A program made the position numbers and the translations under genes. Below are positions 1 to 12,318 of a stretch of DNA of 64,000 bases, piece after piece. The notes under the pieces are model-generated. The model saw only the letters and a list, made by a program, of their open reading frames with translations, made no database searches and was not told where the DNA came from. The stretch covers positions 5,057,206 to 5,121,205 of the forward strand of contig NC_059396.1 in NCBI RefSeq assembly GCF_905220565.1, given 5' to 3'. Origin of the DNA: Melitaea cinxia (lineage: Eukaryota > Arthropoda > Insecta > Lepidoptera > Nymphalidae). Position 1 is the first letter of the stretch; each line of letters begins with the position of its first letter.

Positions 1-900
1 ATGTTCGATTAGATAAATTAAAGTATAAATTTTATTTCTTGTAATTGATCATCAAAATAATATAAATTATACATTTTCATCGTGTTATACTCATATTTAG
101 ACTATAGCAATTCAACCATAGCGATTTCCAAAAGGTAGTATAGCTAATGATATATTACCTCGTAGCCAATGTCTTTATATTTTTTCTTCTTTTATACACA
201 TACAATTTAAATTTCAGTATAAAATCAACGCCTCTTTCTTCCTCTTCAACTGCTTTATATTAAAGTATAAATTAAATTTTCCATTAAAATACTAATTAAT
301 ATTCGTTACAACGAATACACTTAAATATTCTATTTTACATATTAAGTTTTGTTAAAAAATTATAAAGATGTTTGAATATTTTTCAAAAATAATTTAAGAT
401 TCGTTTTCGTTATTAATCTTAATTAGCATACATTCTGTAATTCTAAGTACGGTAGGATATTTGTATACAGTGTAACTGAATAAGCAAACAAAAAGGTATT
501 TTCAATAAATGATATCGATTTTAATTAATATAATAATAATAAACAAACAAAAATAGTTAAGTAATTTCGTTGGTAAAACTATAAAAAAATTTGATCAATA
601 CTATCATAGCTTTAATCTGGTATTAATAACAGTCAGTGTTTGAGTTAAACGTAGCTTTTAACCCTATCATTCATTAACATGACACTAACGATTAACGTAA
701 ATAAACACAATTTACATATATAAATAATTTATAGCTAATAAATTATACACGAGAGTTAAATATGTTTATAGTGAGTTGAATTTGCAAATCTAATTAACCA
801 TGGTTGTTATTATATCATTTTTAAATGAAATTCTTAGTTTGCTATCAATGAAAAATACCAACTCCAAAGTACATCAAAAATTAATAAATTGAGAACATCT
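1..900. other. AT-rich intergenic DNA, nothing recognised
   Basis: No ORF, RNA gene or known repeat seen. Confidence 0.6.
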
Positions 901-910
901 CAACGTAGGT

Positions 911-1081
911 CTTTTTTTATGTAACTAGGTCGGCAAACAAGCGTACTGTTCACCTGATGGTTCAGCGATTACCGTAGCTTATAGACGCCTGCAATTCCAG
1001 AAGCATCGCAAACAGGTTGCCGACCCTATATTCCCCCAGGAGCTCTGGTCACCTTACTCATAAACAGGAACACAACACTGC
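911..1081 (+). repeat. Lepidoptera-type short interspersed repeat
   Basis: Contains 'aaacaagcgtactgttcacc', 'gattaccgtagcttatagac', 'gcctgcaattccagaagcat' and 'aggagctctggtcaccttac', strings I recognise from a repeat abundant in many moth and butterfly genomes (a Metulj-like SINE group is possible). A degraded copy is at 60035-60185 and a short fragment at 49760-49800. Confidence 0.7.
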
Positions 1082-1993
1082 TTAAAAAAAGTATTATTTA
1101 GCTGTGATCGTCTGTAAGAGTGTTGTCAGTTTGTGCTGTACCTCAGTTAAAAGGTCGTCAGATCTCATTCAAATTTAAAAAAGAGCAGATAACAGCAACC
1201 GTATAAAAAAACACATAAAAAAGTGCAACCGATGTGAAGACTGTTATGAAGTCGTATAAAAAGAGTAAATATTTCCAAAACCCTACATGTAGCAAGAGGA
1301 GCTTTTAAAAATTAGTTAATTTTGATAAAAATGACAATTCAAAGACTTACTTACCTTATTCCTAAAAGCAATATGACTAGGCTTTCTTAAATTAATATTT
1401 CACGATTTTAAAGATATGATAGTAATACACATATAAATAAAATACTGAATTTTATTTATTAATGTTTTATTGTCGTACTTTTAAAAGCTTATCTTGTAAT
1501 GTTGGTAATTTTTTAGGTCAAATCTAGTGTTTTTTAAACCGTAAATAAATTTTATAATTTCACTTATAAACGATATTTTGAAATTTCACACTTAAGTTTA
1601 TTTGTTAATTCGTGAGTATTGTATGAGTTCTGATTGTCTCCAATGTGACTCACATTTGCGAAAGTATGCTAAAACGAATTCGCTTAATTTGTTAAGTTCC
1701 CATAGTTATGTTGGAATTTTCGGTGGAATTTTGGCGCTTGTATGCGGTTCGATTCCCATGTCAACCTACCGCGTTCACACTTGAAATACGATTGGCATTT
1801 TGTTACGATTAATAAAACAATACCATAGTACAAATATTTTAAAACATTATTAATTTTATGGACAGACTGATTAGAAAGACAAGAATTATAGAATAAAGAA
1901 TTCTTACTATTTTTTAATCTTCAAGAAAACTTAAAAAAAAAACTTATTAAAAATATAAATTAAAACGCGTAAAAAAATATAGCAAAAGAAGCA

Positions 1994-2064
1994 TGCACTG
2001 CCCGGGAATCGAACCCGGGTCGCAAGAATGGGAATCTTGCATGATACCACTACACCAGCAGTGC
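1994..2064 (-). tRNA. tRNA-Gly (anticodon CCC)
   Basis: The minus strand folds into a complete 71-nt cloverleaf. The acceptor stem pairs GCACTGC with GCAGTGC, followed by discriminator A. The A box is TGGTGTAGTGG and the B box GGTTCGATTCC. The anticodon stem CAAGA/TCTTG encloses the loop TTCCCAT, which gives CCC. The body is essentially the conserved animal tRNA-Gly(CCC) sequence. T-runs for Pol III termination (CTTTTG, then seven Ts) lie just downstream on the minus strand. Intact stems and no SINE tail distinguish it from the tRNA-like SINE heads elsewhere in the window. Confidence 0.95.
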
Positions 2065-2785
2065 TCAGTAACACTAGATGAAATAATCGAACAATTGAAG
2101 GATGCGTGTATTATTTTCTTTTATATAAATATTTTATTTTATTACCCTTTTTTAATATTAGTTGTACTAAAGCCATAAATATTATTTCTTTAGTAGGTAC
2201 GAACTAAGTTGGCTATTATATTTTTTGCTAACAAAGTTAACAACGAAAAGAGTCAAGATATCTTTTACCTACGTCAGCTAACGATAAAAATTGTGTTCTG
2301 GGTCTTTTGAGGACTATAAACTAAAGGAAAAAGTATACATTAATTCACTCCAACAATATAATTTTGAGGAACTAAAAAAAAACATGGAAATAATTTAAAA
2401 ATTGTCGGGTATAATTATATCAATTATCTATTTCGTGACTAAGTTCTAAGAAGGAAATTAGAAGGAAGGTAGGCATTTAATTTAAAATTTTCATATATCA
2501 AAATGTGTAAGGAAACCTATACCACAAAGTTCCTGTTCTCCTAATACATAAAAAAAAACTAAAAGAAAGATAATATACAAATCAACTTTATTCTCATTGA
2601 TTGTATGCGTTAAAATAATTATATATATATCAAAAAATGATTTTTCTAGATATCATCTTATTTCAATGAACATTATAAAAAATTTGATAGATTTACTTAT
2701 GTCAAATTTTGATGGTTGTCAGTTTTTTTCTTTTATTTGTTTGCTTTTTGTTGGGTAACTGAGTAGAGCTATATTACTAGTTTTT

Positions 2786-3300
2786 AACCGATTTTACAGA
2801 AGGAGGAGGTTCCCAATTCTACTGTATTTTCAACCGACTTCCAAAAAAGGAGGAGGTGCTCAATTCGACTGTATTTTTTTTTTTTTTTTTTATGTATGTT
2901 ACATCAGAACTTTTGACTGGGTGGAGCGATTTCGACAAATTTTGTTTTAATCGAAAGGTGGTGTGTGCCAATTGGTCCCATTTAAATTTATTTGAGATCT
3001 AACAACTACTTTTCGAGCTATATCTAATAATGCGTTTTTACTTGACGCTTTTTTCGTCGACCTACGTTGTATTATACCGCATAACTTTCTACTGGATGTA
3101 CCGATTTTAATAATTTTTAATTTAATCGAAAGCTGACGTTTGTCATGTGGTCACATATAAATTTTATTGAGATCTGATAACTACTTTTTGAGTAATCTTT
3201 GATAACGCGTAGTTACTTGACTATTTTTTCGTCGATCTACGTTGTATTACTTGTCGATGTAATTGAAGTCGGTTTTTTTTTCGTTTGCGAGCAAACACAA
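2786..3300 (+). mobile_element. GAAGTCGG-bounded dispersed element (full-length)
   Basis: Starts AACCGACTTCC plus 'aaaaaaggaggagg' (2830; a degenerate duplicate of this end sits at 2786) and ends AATTGAAGTCGGTTTTTTTT followed by 'cgtttgcgagcaaacac'. The ends ACCGACTTC and GAAGTCGGT are inverted. The interior has no ORF of note. The same element recurs in both orientations through the window. I infer a non-autonomous element of uncertain class. Confidence 0.7.
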
Positions 3301-3339
3301 TTATTATTTTGTGTGTTAACTCATAATTTTTTACTTTTC

Positions 3340-3495
3340 TCGGCTCTGTGGCAATTGTGCGTGTGCCATGTAGGTGCCTTAACACAGGCGGTCGCGGGTT
3401 CGATTCCCACTCGGAGGAGTTATTTTTATTTGTACGAATACTTTTTACCGATATGAGAATCTGTCCCTCAGATCTTTTCACTGTGCCTGGATAAC
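3340..3495 (+). mobile_element. tRNA-headed SINE
   Basis: A B-box-like GGGTTCGATTCCC lies at about 3387, preceded by a degenerate tRNA body and followed by a non-tRNA segment starting 'tatttttatttgtacgaata'. There is no acceptor-stem pairing, so it is not a working tRNA. Confidence 0.55.
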
Positions 3496-3739
3496 TTATT
3501 AAAAAAGTTCTCGGTCCTGATTGTTATTATAGATATCTGATAGTTACCCATATAATATAGGGAATACAGGAATATAGGGAATATAGGTATATTTTTTTTA
3601 AATAAATTGTAAATGAGCTTACATTACTCTAAATAAAAAAAATGTATATTAGTATAAATATTCTAGAATGTCAAAAATTATTATTCAATACAACTTAAAT
3701 TAAGGAACCTTGAGCAGTTTAGGCGCTTTTTAGTTTTTG

Positions 3740-4071
3740 CTGTGTGGTTACAGCAGTAAAGAATATAACCACCACCTCTCTTCCCGTGGGTGTCGTAAGA
3801 GGCGACTAAGAGATAATATAGTTCCACTACCACCTTGGAACTTCAAAAGCCGACAGATGGCGGGATAATCATCTAACTGCGGGCTTTAAAATACACAGCC
3901 CGAAAACGGGTAGCAGCGTCTTCGGTGCAACAAAGCCAGCCCTGCGGTCACACGTCACCGTCACCGTCTGCCCAGTGCAGTGACTAATGGGCAAAATACA
4001 AGAGTTCACGATATTTGACGTGAACTTGGGGAGATCTATGTCCAGCAGTAAACTGCGATAGGCTGAAATGA
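3740..4071 (+). mobile_element. dispersed retroelement, copy 1 of the 'tgtgtggttac' family
   Basis: Head TGTGTGGTTAC, core 'gggtgtcgtaagaggcgact' and 'ccactaccaccttggaactt', tail 'tatgtccagcagtaaactgc' then 'gataggctgaa'. The tail resembles 3' ends of Lepidoptera LINE/SINE families. Further copies in the same orientation are at 11580, 18002, 36508 and, truncated, 43300. Antisense ORFs inside these copies are by-products of the shared repeat. Confidence 0.75.
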
Positions 4072-4299
4072 AACAGTTTAGGATTGCAGGTTCCTTTTTA
4101 CGTTTTCTGTACGTTTTTTATTATTATTATAAAATCTGCTTTTAATAAGAAGTATAATTTAAATATGCTACCTACTAGTATTTCACCTATACACCTGAAC
4201 GTTACAAAATTTAAAACAAAAATCGTTTATTCTATAAAATTTTTACACCTCTATATAATAACATGTTTATAATAAATAAACCGGGTTAGAACAGCGTAC

Positions 4300-5500
4300 C
4301 TACCTCAATATTCCATCTAAAACTCCACCTTCGCCATGGGCCAAAAGTGTACCGGACGCTCACAAGTAAACAGATCGGCTCGGGCGCAGTAAAAACGCTG
4401 TAAAATTTTGATGTTTCTATTCAAAATAACTTATCCTGCTCGCACCCGAAACTACCCATATCTCTATCTCGTTCTCGCACCTGAGAATGGATCAGATTAT
4501 TATCAATGCACTTTACATAAAGCAGAAGTTTCCAAGACTGACATTAATGTGGTTTTGAAAGTAAATCGTATAGGTTTAGTGGCTGATAAGTGGCAAGGAA
4601 TGAGGTGTCAAGTGATAAAATTAATAAATGGGACTAGATTTCATCAGTACGACGGTTGAATTTACTTAAAGTACCTATTAATAGTCCTATTTTAATATGG
4701 TGACTATTTTTTTGTCCCGTAGATAATATGTACAAGTTCGCAAAAGCACGAAATATCGGAGATCACTTTTACGCAAAATACATTACTGCTCCAGTTGTCT
4801 CGGCAAAGCGACTGTACAAATTCAAAACTATGCAAAAATGGTTTTTGGCAACGCAACAATGTAACGCGCTTTTGAGTATTCTTGCCCGTTTTACCGTCCC
4901 CACGCACGAGCTTAACAGCGCAAACTGGTTTTTAAAAGACCGCGTAACCGGACATTTATTTTGACGATATTATACGATTATCATGTTTATCTAATCTATG
5001 TTTGAAACAAATAGATAATCAAATGAGCCCTACCAGGAAAACGGTACGTAAATGAGTATGATACATGTAGTACCTATTTATGTATAATGCCAGTAATCAC
5101 AGCAAGTTAATAAGATTAAAATTGTAATTTTAGTGTAAAACCTAGACATAAGCCATCGGCTTTTAGAATAATTATGAGAACCGACTAAAATATATAATCG
5201 AATTTCCTATTCTATCTTAAAGAATGTCCTCCGCGTGACTATTGAAAAAAATTCACTCACAACCCAACAACAAATACTATTAATATCAAGAAGTAAACTT
5301 CTGCAGTATGCCAAGTACCGTAAAAAAAATCTAGTTACGCCAGAACCTATTTTAAAGTAGTTATAATATTGGATACAATACTGGTTGCCTATAACTGTGT
5401 TTTTTATAGCAAGAATAGGGCAGACAGAGCAGTACATAGGTACTCGTAAGAAAAAAAAACTAAATATCATTAATAAATTCAAACCAAGCACCATAAGTTT
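4300..5500. other. unique intergenic stretch with two small ORFs
   Basis: Repeat-free. On the plus strand it holds an ORF at 4411-4659 (82 codons from ATG) and one at 4728-4964 (78 codons from ATG). Neither has a recognisable motif or convincing context, and both lack nearby splice or poly(A) support. They are more likely chance ORFs in unique DNA than genes. Confidence 0.3.
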
Positions 5501-5534
5501 CGTTATAAAATGGACGATAAGAATATACGACTAA

Positions 5535-6482
5535 GGGCGGAGTTCACCGACTTTTAAAACGGGTGTTTATCAGTTAAACAACTGATTAAATCATTTTTAC
5601 TGTTCACCATACGTTAACCAGTGTTTACAGCCCTTAAACAGCCGATTACTATAACCGAACTCTACAGCATTGTTTAACCGTCCATCAATGCCATATTCGG
5701 ACATCTGGTCAACAGATTCTGCTGTGACTTTACAACAGTTGCAACATTTCGTTATTAGTTGAAAGTTTTTGGTAAGAGATAAACACGCAGTCAGTGTTCA
5801 ATTTCAATGTATTAATTGATAACTATCAAGACTTTAGGCCTTCTTGAAAATCTAGAAAATATAGAGACCAAAACAAGGAGACCTAGAGTACCTGTTTCAA
5901 ATGCGTCGTAATTATTACGAAGAATACAATGATTCCTCATTTAAAACTAGATTCCGTTTGTCAAAATCATCGCTTGAAAAATCGTTTGTTCTCTTTTTTA
6001 AAGCTGCCATTTTTCAAGTAAACCGTAATTTAAAAATTAAACACTCACAACAGAACAAAATAATAATCAACACAGAGAATGTTAGCACGTGCAAAGAAAT
6101 AATAAAAAAAACACTTGACAATGGCAGCGCCGTGATGTTATTACCCATCCAAATTGGACACTACAAGCTAACGTAACAGTATCCAATGCGTTCTCGAACT
6201 TCTCAAGTTGAAAGCGTTTTATTTTATGCTACTAACTATAGATGGCACCAAAACTCGTGTCGACTAAATAAAACTATGTGACTTCCCTAATGAGTAGACT
6301 TATAGCATTCATTCATTAGTAGTTCATTCGCTGTGAGCGTATGGTGATTGCCTGATTTAGTAACCACGGTTAAAATATTCGTGATGAACAGTGAATACTT
6401 TACCGGGTGCATAACCGATGTTTAGGGATTCATCGGCTGATTACTCAAACATTGGTTAAACGATAGTCGGTGAACTCCGCCC
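5535..6482 (+). mobile_element. PIF/Harbinger DNA transposon, internally deleted
   Basis: The left end, GGGCGGAGTTCACCGACT (5535-5552), is perfectly inverted at the right end (6465-6482), an 18-bp terminal inverted repeat. A TAA triplet flanks both sides (5532-5534 and 6483-6485), matching the 3-bp target duplication of the PIF/Harbinger superfamily. The 948-bp length is too short for the autonomous two-ORF element. Inside is a remnant of the transposase N-terminus (separate entry). Perfect ends and an intact duplication suggest a fairly recent insertion. Confidence 0.88.
5901..6176 (+). pseudogene. HARBI1-like transposase, N-terminal remnant
   Basis: This 91-codon ORF begins MRRNYYEEYNDSSFKTRFRL and continues SKSSLEK. 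That resembles the segment 'NYYEEY.D..F..RFRLSK' found near the N-terminus of Harbinger nucleases (HARBI1 family), ahead of the catalytic DDE domain. The reading frame stays open upstream for at least nine codons. After about residue 35 the sequence no longer resembles the family, and none of the catalytic acidic motifs is present, so the product would not be a functional nuclease. It lies entirely within the inverted repeats of the host element. The family call rests on the motif plus the element's ends and target duplication. Confidence 0.7.
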
Positions 6483-6587
6483 TAAGATTCCAATGAAGAC
6501 CGACTGGACACAGAAAAACCCCAGTAAGACCAAGACACAGTTACAGAAGCTAATTTATAGTGGCCCAAAACCGTGAGCACAATAAGT

Positions 6588-6775
6588 CCATCATCATCAG
6601 CCTATTACAGTCCATTGTTGGACGCAAGCCTGCCCCTGAGTATGCCACAAGACAAAATCTTTTGATTTCAAAATTCTGTTATTACCTGCTACCCTCTACA
6701 AGTCGTCGGTACATCTGGTTGGAGGGCAATGCTACGTTCACCGAACCGTGGCCTCCAGTCGAGAACTATATATAA
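6588..6775 (-). mobile_element. retroelement 3' fragment (reverse orientation)
   Basis: Reads 'catcatcatcagcctattac' then 'agtccattgttggacg', the reverse complement of the 'gtcca..agtggac...gatgatgatg' tail seen in many Lepidoptera retroelements. The rest, ending 'ccgtggcctccag', is an undetermined body. Confidence 0.55.
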
Positions 6776-6999
6776 CTTCATATATATGTCTATATAATAT
6801 GTACCGTAATAGAAGAGAGTAAATAACAGCTGTACTATTCTTAATCATCCTCTAAACATCCTATGACTAAGTTTTCTGTCTATATAGAACAGATGAGTAG
6901 GGATCGATCAAAATTAACACGCTAATACAATATTAAAATATTAATATAATTTCTTTATAATGATAAAATAATGATTTTATTAATATTTTGGTTAAATGT

Positions 7000-8760
7000 A
7001 GCTAAAAAAAATTAGTTAATATAAAAAAAAAAATCATATAAATAAATTTACGATTTCCGATGACTATAACCAACACGAGATTAACCTGTAAATGTTTTTA
7101 TAATAACGGTTAAATGTTTATACTAACTCCAATTAATGATTATAATTTTGGATTGCATTAAATTATAAATATTTATTTGTCATTATGGATACTAAAGAAA
7201 TTTATTTAATGTCTTAATGTTAAGTGCACTAAGATGACATTGAGTTGCGCGGGTATAAACTGAGTTCATACCAGAAGTTAAGACGTAGAATACTTTTTAT
7301 CTTTTAACTAAGCGTATTTCACTTGAGGGAGACGACTACAGGTGCATAAACAAATAAAAAAGTGTGGGTAGTTAATGGTAAATATTTAGGTCATAGCCTT
7401 ATTTCACTATTTTCAATTTTAGTTTGTAATATCATAAGTTACAAATACCTTGAAACCTGTAAAAAATATTTTGAAAGAACGGCTTATCTTAAGCATCTAA
7501 GCCTAATAAAAGGGATAACAACACAAAGATGTAGCGGATACAATTAGTGTTATACTTGGTAGATGAACTGCTTTTAAACCACTATGCAAATTATTCAAAG
7601 CAATAATCTGTGAATTATTTCAAATTGCCTTAATTACAACACACCTGTTGAAGGAAGGACGTTTAATAGAATAATTTAGTGCCAATTTTTTTACATTTAA
7701 AAAACATTATATTGATATTTAGAACCTTATTAATTAAAAATAAAATTTAATACATTTCTATTAAACAAAAAAAAAAAAATAAAAAAAATAATAATATGCA
7801 TAGAAAATAATTACGTATTTATCCTTATTACAGTAATCTAAGATAATGACATAAGCCAATATTTTAGTCCATAAAGACTACCAAATATTATTTGTACTGT
7901 TTTCAATTAGCGATTTACTCGACATGGTGTGCATCCACGTGTGTTCAGCTTCACACGGTCCTAATGACCCGAAGATGTTATCGTTACCAATTTCATCGGA
8001 ATGCGAGCCCAGAAATCGATATAATTTCCCTCTTAATGTACAGCTAATAGCTTCAAACTGGCGACTAAAATCGCACGAGACTTTTTTGTATAATTTTTGT
8101 GGAACAGATAAGTGAGATTTCCTATATTTATGCGATATCTTTATTATTATTTTTAAGTAGATAAATAGATACACTTATTTCCTAAATTACAGATAATTAT
8201 GTTTAATTTTTAAAGTATTTTATAGTAAAATATTTAAATTGATTTTAACAGTTACCTTAATCTATGATCGGGTGTGATAAAATACCCGTTTTTAATTAGA
8301 GATAATTAAACAAATTAATTAATACAACGCGTTTTATAATGTGATACCAACATCTATAACATGAGAACATTAATTTTTTATTTTTCGGTAAAATTCAAGT
8401 ACACGGTCTTCGCAGACTATCGACTGTCTATCGGCTCTTAATATCGACTTCTTAATCATTCCTAATTGTCGTCGTCAACTGATTCACTTCTTGAAATTCT
8501 TCCTAATCTAACGACAAGAGCCTAGTATCAACAGAAACTTGCGATCTACACAACTCTATTAAATGTTTGGCGACCTCATAAGTATAAGATATATAAAAAG
8601 TTTGTTTCATAATGAGAATCAACTATGTGTATTTAAGTTTACTGTATGTTATCATCTGTACCATATTGTGACCCGATAGACGATGTCGTGTCTTACGAAC
8701 TGTTTAACACTTGATGTTTTTGAGCAACATTCTTAATTTATCCTTTTATAATAATATTCT
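7000..8760. other. AT-rich intergenic DNA
   Basis: Nothing gene-like. A degenerate short motif, 'cctgttgaaggaaggacg' near 7644, recurs as 'cctcttgaaggaggggcg' near 10605 and may be an old repeat. Confidence 0.4.
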
Positions 8761-8777
8761 GTAAAGTATTAAAAAAC

Positions 8778-8920
8778 ATGACAAACAATACGGGTAGAAA
8801 TGGTCCAAGCGTTCTCGAGTTATGCGCTTAGCAACACATTAACGATGCATTTTTATTTATGTAATAGCTGTGCCTTGCGGTTTCACCCGCGTTAATTTAA
8901 GAAAAAAAATATATTAAATT
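8778..8920 (+). mobile_element. non-LTR-like repeat fragments
   Basis: Contains 'ggtccaagcgttctcgagtt' and 'gcgcttagcaacacatt', also found at 12260-12290, followed at 8868 by 'tagctgtgcc' and 'gcggtttcacccgcgt', the head of the next element. These are pieces of the 'ctagctg.cc..gcga' family that recurs across the window. Confidence 0.55.
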
Positions 8921-9119
8921 TTTAAAAAATGAAAATAAAAAATGACTTCGTTCAAAGGGCTCAAAAGCACCTTCGAATCGTCATATTATAAAAACCTTCC
9001 TCATAAATAGACTCAACATCCAACCAATTCAAACCTAACTATATATATATAAAATATATATAATATATAAAAGCTATGTTATATTTACTTTATATTAAAA
9101 TTCCGTAGGGGATTTAAAT

Positions 9120-10520
9120 TAAAGCGACTAAAATGTCATCCATTGTCTTTAGTCTGCAGAAACTTATATGGTAGCACCATTTTAGCACACACACAGGTTC
9201 AGCGTGAAATTGCATTAAATTACTCATCGATGTCCATAGGTAAAGGCGATTAGTCATTTCAGGGTTTTTCATGAATAATAAATTACGATGATTCACTCTT
9301 AATTTCAATAGCGGTAAAGAAAAAGTTATTCGTGACCGGATCTTAACATATTATAGAGATTTTTTCCATTTAGACGTGACGATCACGACGTAACTTTGAG
9401 CTAAAAAGCCTTAATTTAGTATATTATATATACTTATGTTATTTCAATTCCAAAAGTACTACTAAAGACTGAGGAAAATGAAATCATCTTTGAAAAGAAA
9501 CATACATACATAGATGTCTATCTTACGAATTAAGAACTACAATAATAATAATTATTTTTAATGTTATTGTCCAGTACTTTTTGATAGGACCTGCTTGTCA
9601 TTCTACAAAAGAGATTTTGACATGTGATATGGTAAGCATATAATGGGCAGAAAACCTTTGGAACTGGAATAATAAAATACACACATTTTTTTAAGTTGTA
9701 AGAGCCTAAAACTCCCACTAGTAAATAAATAATATCTCCTTTCTTCTTATGAAAAAAATTAGCTACTACAAACGTACACCTACGATTCAGTTTGTAACAT
9801 CCCACGGTTAGGTATAGGCCTCTTTCACCGTGTAGGAACAGTATTGAAGTATTGAATTTTTGCATAAATATAGTCAAACTTCTCATTAAGTAGGTTTTAA
9901 TATCAAAATAAATAGCTAAATAATAAGACAGGTAACTACTAACATTTATGGCTTCAACGAAACAAACTCTGTAGCATAATGTGTTTATAAATTTATCAGT
10001 GAAAACAAATTAATTAGAAAAAATCATTAGACGTTCATCGAACTTTCTGACACAAATAATTTTTTTCAAAACAAATATCTAAAATGTCAATAACAGTCTG
10101 TTTAATTATATTTTACCATTTTGTTATCATTTACTTTATCTTTAATTATATTAGTAATATACGATAAGTTTGAGATGACCTACCTAGACACCTACCAGAA
10201 CTCTAAGATAACAAATTAAATTTTTAACCCTAATAAAAAAATGTTAGTGTAGCAATACTGTTGCAATGACTCAAACTTACATTTTACAAACAAAATAATT
10301 ATCAAACTTGTTTTAGATGTATAAATATAAGAATAATCTGTAAAGGTAACATCAATATTTACCCACACAAAGAACAATATCAACAACAAAAGAAATCTAT
10401 GCAACACAGTGACTCATCAAACTCCCATAATATCACGAAAACGAAATAAAATTAATTACATAAGCGCAAAGCAAAACCTTTAATAACCTTACAATATGTA
10501 ATCTCGATAAAATGAATAGC
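9120..10520. other. AT-rich intergenic DNA, nothing recognised
   Basis: Only short ORFs without motifs. No repeat family was recognised. Confidence 0.4.
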
Positions 10521-10529
10521 TACTCACTT

Positions 10530-10565
10530 GAGATGAGACGAGATGAGATGAGACGAGACGGGATG
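10530..10565 (+). repeat. GAGAT/GAGAC microsatellite
   Basis: Imperfect 5-bp units (gatgagacgagatgagatga and so on). Confidence 0.85.
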
Positions 10566-11464
10566 ATTCTCACGGCCAAATTGACATGATTATTAATAAC
10601 GCACCTCTTGAAGGAGGGGCGATTGACACAATAATTTATTGACAACATTTTTATACACGAATTTTCATGCAAATTTGAACTTTATATCGTTATGGTAAGG
10701 TTTATTTGTGTGCAAAGATATCTTTGTGCGTATAACTGATAGTATCAAGAACCTTCTTTTAGATCTCACTCGTCATCGATGTTGAGACAAACGATTCTGA
10801 CGCGTCATAACGTAATTATTTGCGTATCATTGCTGATACTTTTTTTTTGTAAATGTCACTAATACATAGTAACCTAATGCTTATGTTTTAATTTATCTAT
10901 TGAGAATAAATTGACGAGTTTTTATCTGTTATATGTGCGAATCGTATAATTTTTTAATAATTCTTGGGAAGCGATATTTTTATTGATTAGTCTGTAAAGT
11001 TTGAATATTTTTGAATAATTAATTCTGAGCTTAAACGATGCGTGACCGATTTGATTAAATTACGCTTGCCAGACTAGCTGCTGGTCAATATAGAGGTTAA
11101 GACGTTTAAAAATGTTAAAAAAAATTAAAGCTTATTAAATTACATTTTAGTAATATATAGTATTAGTAACTAAGCTTATAATGAGCTGAAAATATACAAT
11201 GGATAATTCGCGCAAATATTCAGTGAAACCCTTTTTTGAAACTAAATATATAGGTTGTTGCAAGATATTATAGTATTATATTTTAGTTTTTATAAGCTGA
11301 GGCAGACGAGAGAGAGAATCCTGCATAGTAAGATAATAAGTTTATTTAAGGTAATATTTGCTGTATGGCTACGGTATTAAAATATATAGCCCATATATTT
11401 ACCGATACAGCTACATATATTTTTTTCGATCAAATAATACATATATAAATAAATATATATATTA

Positions 11465-11545
11465 CACCTAGACTCAAGGTGGGAATCGAACCCACAACCC
11501 TCGCAGCAGAAAGCAGGCCCACCACAAACTGTGCCAACGGGCTAG
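11465..11545 (-). mobile_element. tRNA-headed SINE fragment
   Basis: The minus-strand B box GGGTTCGATTCCC (about 11485) and an A-box-like 'gtttgtggtggg' region are present without a paired acceptor stem. Confidence 0.5.
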
Positions 11546-11579
11546 TCAAAATACTTTAATAGGTAATAGTTTTGACTAG

Positions 11580-11895
11580 CTGTGTGGTTACGGCAGTAAG
11601 AATATAGCCATCGCCTCTCTTCTCGTGGGTGTCGTAAGAGGCGACTAAGAGATAACACAGTTCCACTACCACCTTGGAATGTATAAAGCCGACCGATGGC
11701 GGGATAACCACCCAACTGCTGGCTTTGAAATACACAGGCCGAAGACGAGCAGCGTCTTCGACGCGACGAAGCCAACCCTTCGGTCACCAACTGGCCTGCC
11801 CAGCGTGGTGACTATGACTAAAACACATGAGTTCACGCCATTTTCGGCGCGAACTTGTGGAGGCCTATGTCCATCAGTAGACTGCATTAGACTAA
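11580..11895 (+). mobile_element. dispersed retroelement, copy 2 of the 'tgtgtggttac' family
   Basis: Same head, core and tail as the 3740 copy, here ending in a GT microsatellite. The ORFs of 82-93 codons on both strands at 11542-11960 derive from this repeat. Confidence 0.8.
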
Positions 11896-11896
11896 A

Positions 11897-11917
11897 GTGT
11901 GTGTGTGTGTGTGTGTT
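11897..11917 (+). repeat. (GT)n microsatellite
   Basis: About ten GT units directly after the retroelement tail. Confidence 0.9.
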
Positions 11918-12017
11918 TGTGTTTATTAAAAGCGACATCAAGACATCAAAGAAAATTTAATAAATAAATAAATAAAACAACCTTGATGTTTCACCCTGAA
12001 CTTTTAATCTATATTCA

Positions 12018-12318
12018 ACTAGCTGACCCGGCGAACTTCGTATCGCCTAACACAAACTTTATCGTATGGTATTAAAGTTCAAATTGATTTTTAAGTATTA
12101 TCACAAATCTTTTGTATGGGAGTATAGAAAAGTGTTGTTTTTAGACTTTTTCAGGAAATTTAAATTTTTTTTTTTTTTAGAATTTTTCTCTCCATAAGAA
12201 CCATCCTCGTACTTCAAGGAATATTTAAAAAAAAAAGAATTAGCGAAATCGGTCCAACCGTTCTCGAGTTTTGCGCTTAGCAACACATTCAGCGACTCAT
12301 TTTTATATTATAGATACA
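12018..12318 (+). mobile_element. non-LTR-like element of the 'ctagctgacccg' family
   Basis: Head CTAGCTGACCCGGCGAAC, near the end 'gaaatcggtccaaccgttct' and 'gcgcttagcaacacattc'. No coding capacity. Confidence 0.6.

Noticed and set aside
11465..11545. Possible tRNA on the minus strand
   Set aside because: A and B boxes are recognisable but the acceptor and anticodon stems do not close; better read as a SINE head. The same applies at 3340, 14880, 15960, 32829, 34437, 37224 and 38900.
11542..11960. Overlapping ORFs on both strands
   Set aside because: They coincide with a dispersed retroelement, and equivalent ORFs recur at each copy (17996, 36564 and 43338 regions) without a protein family.
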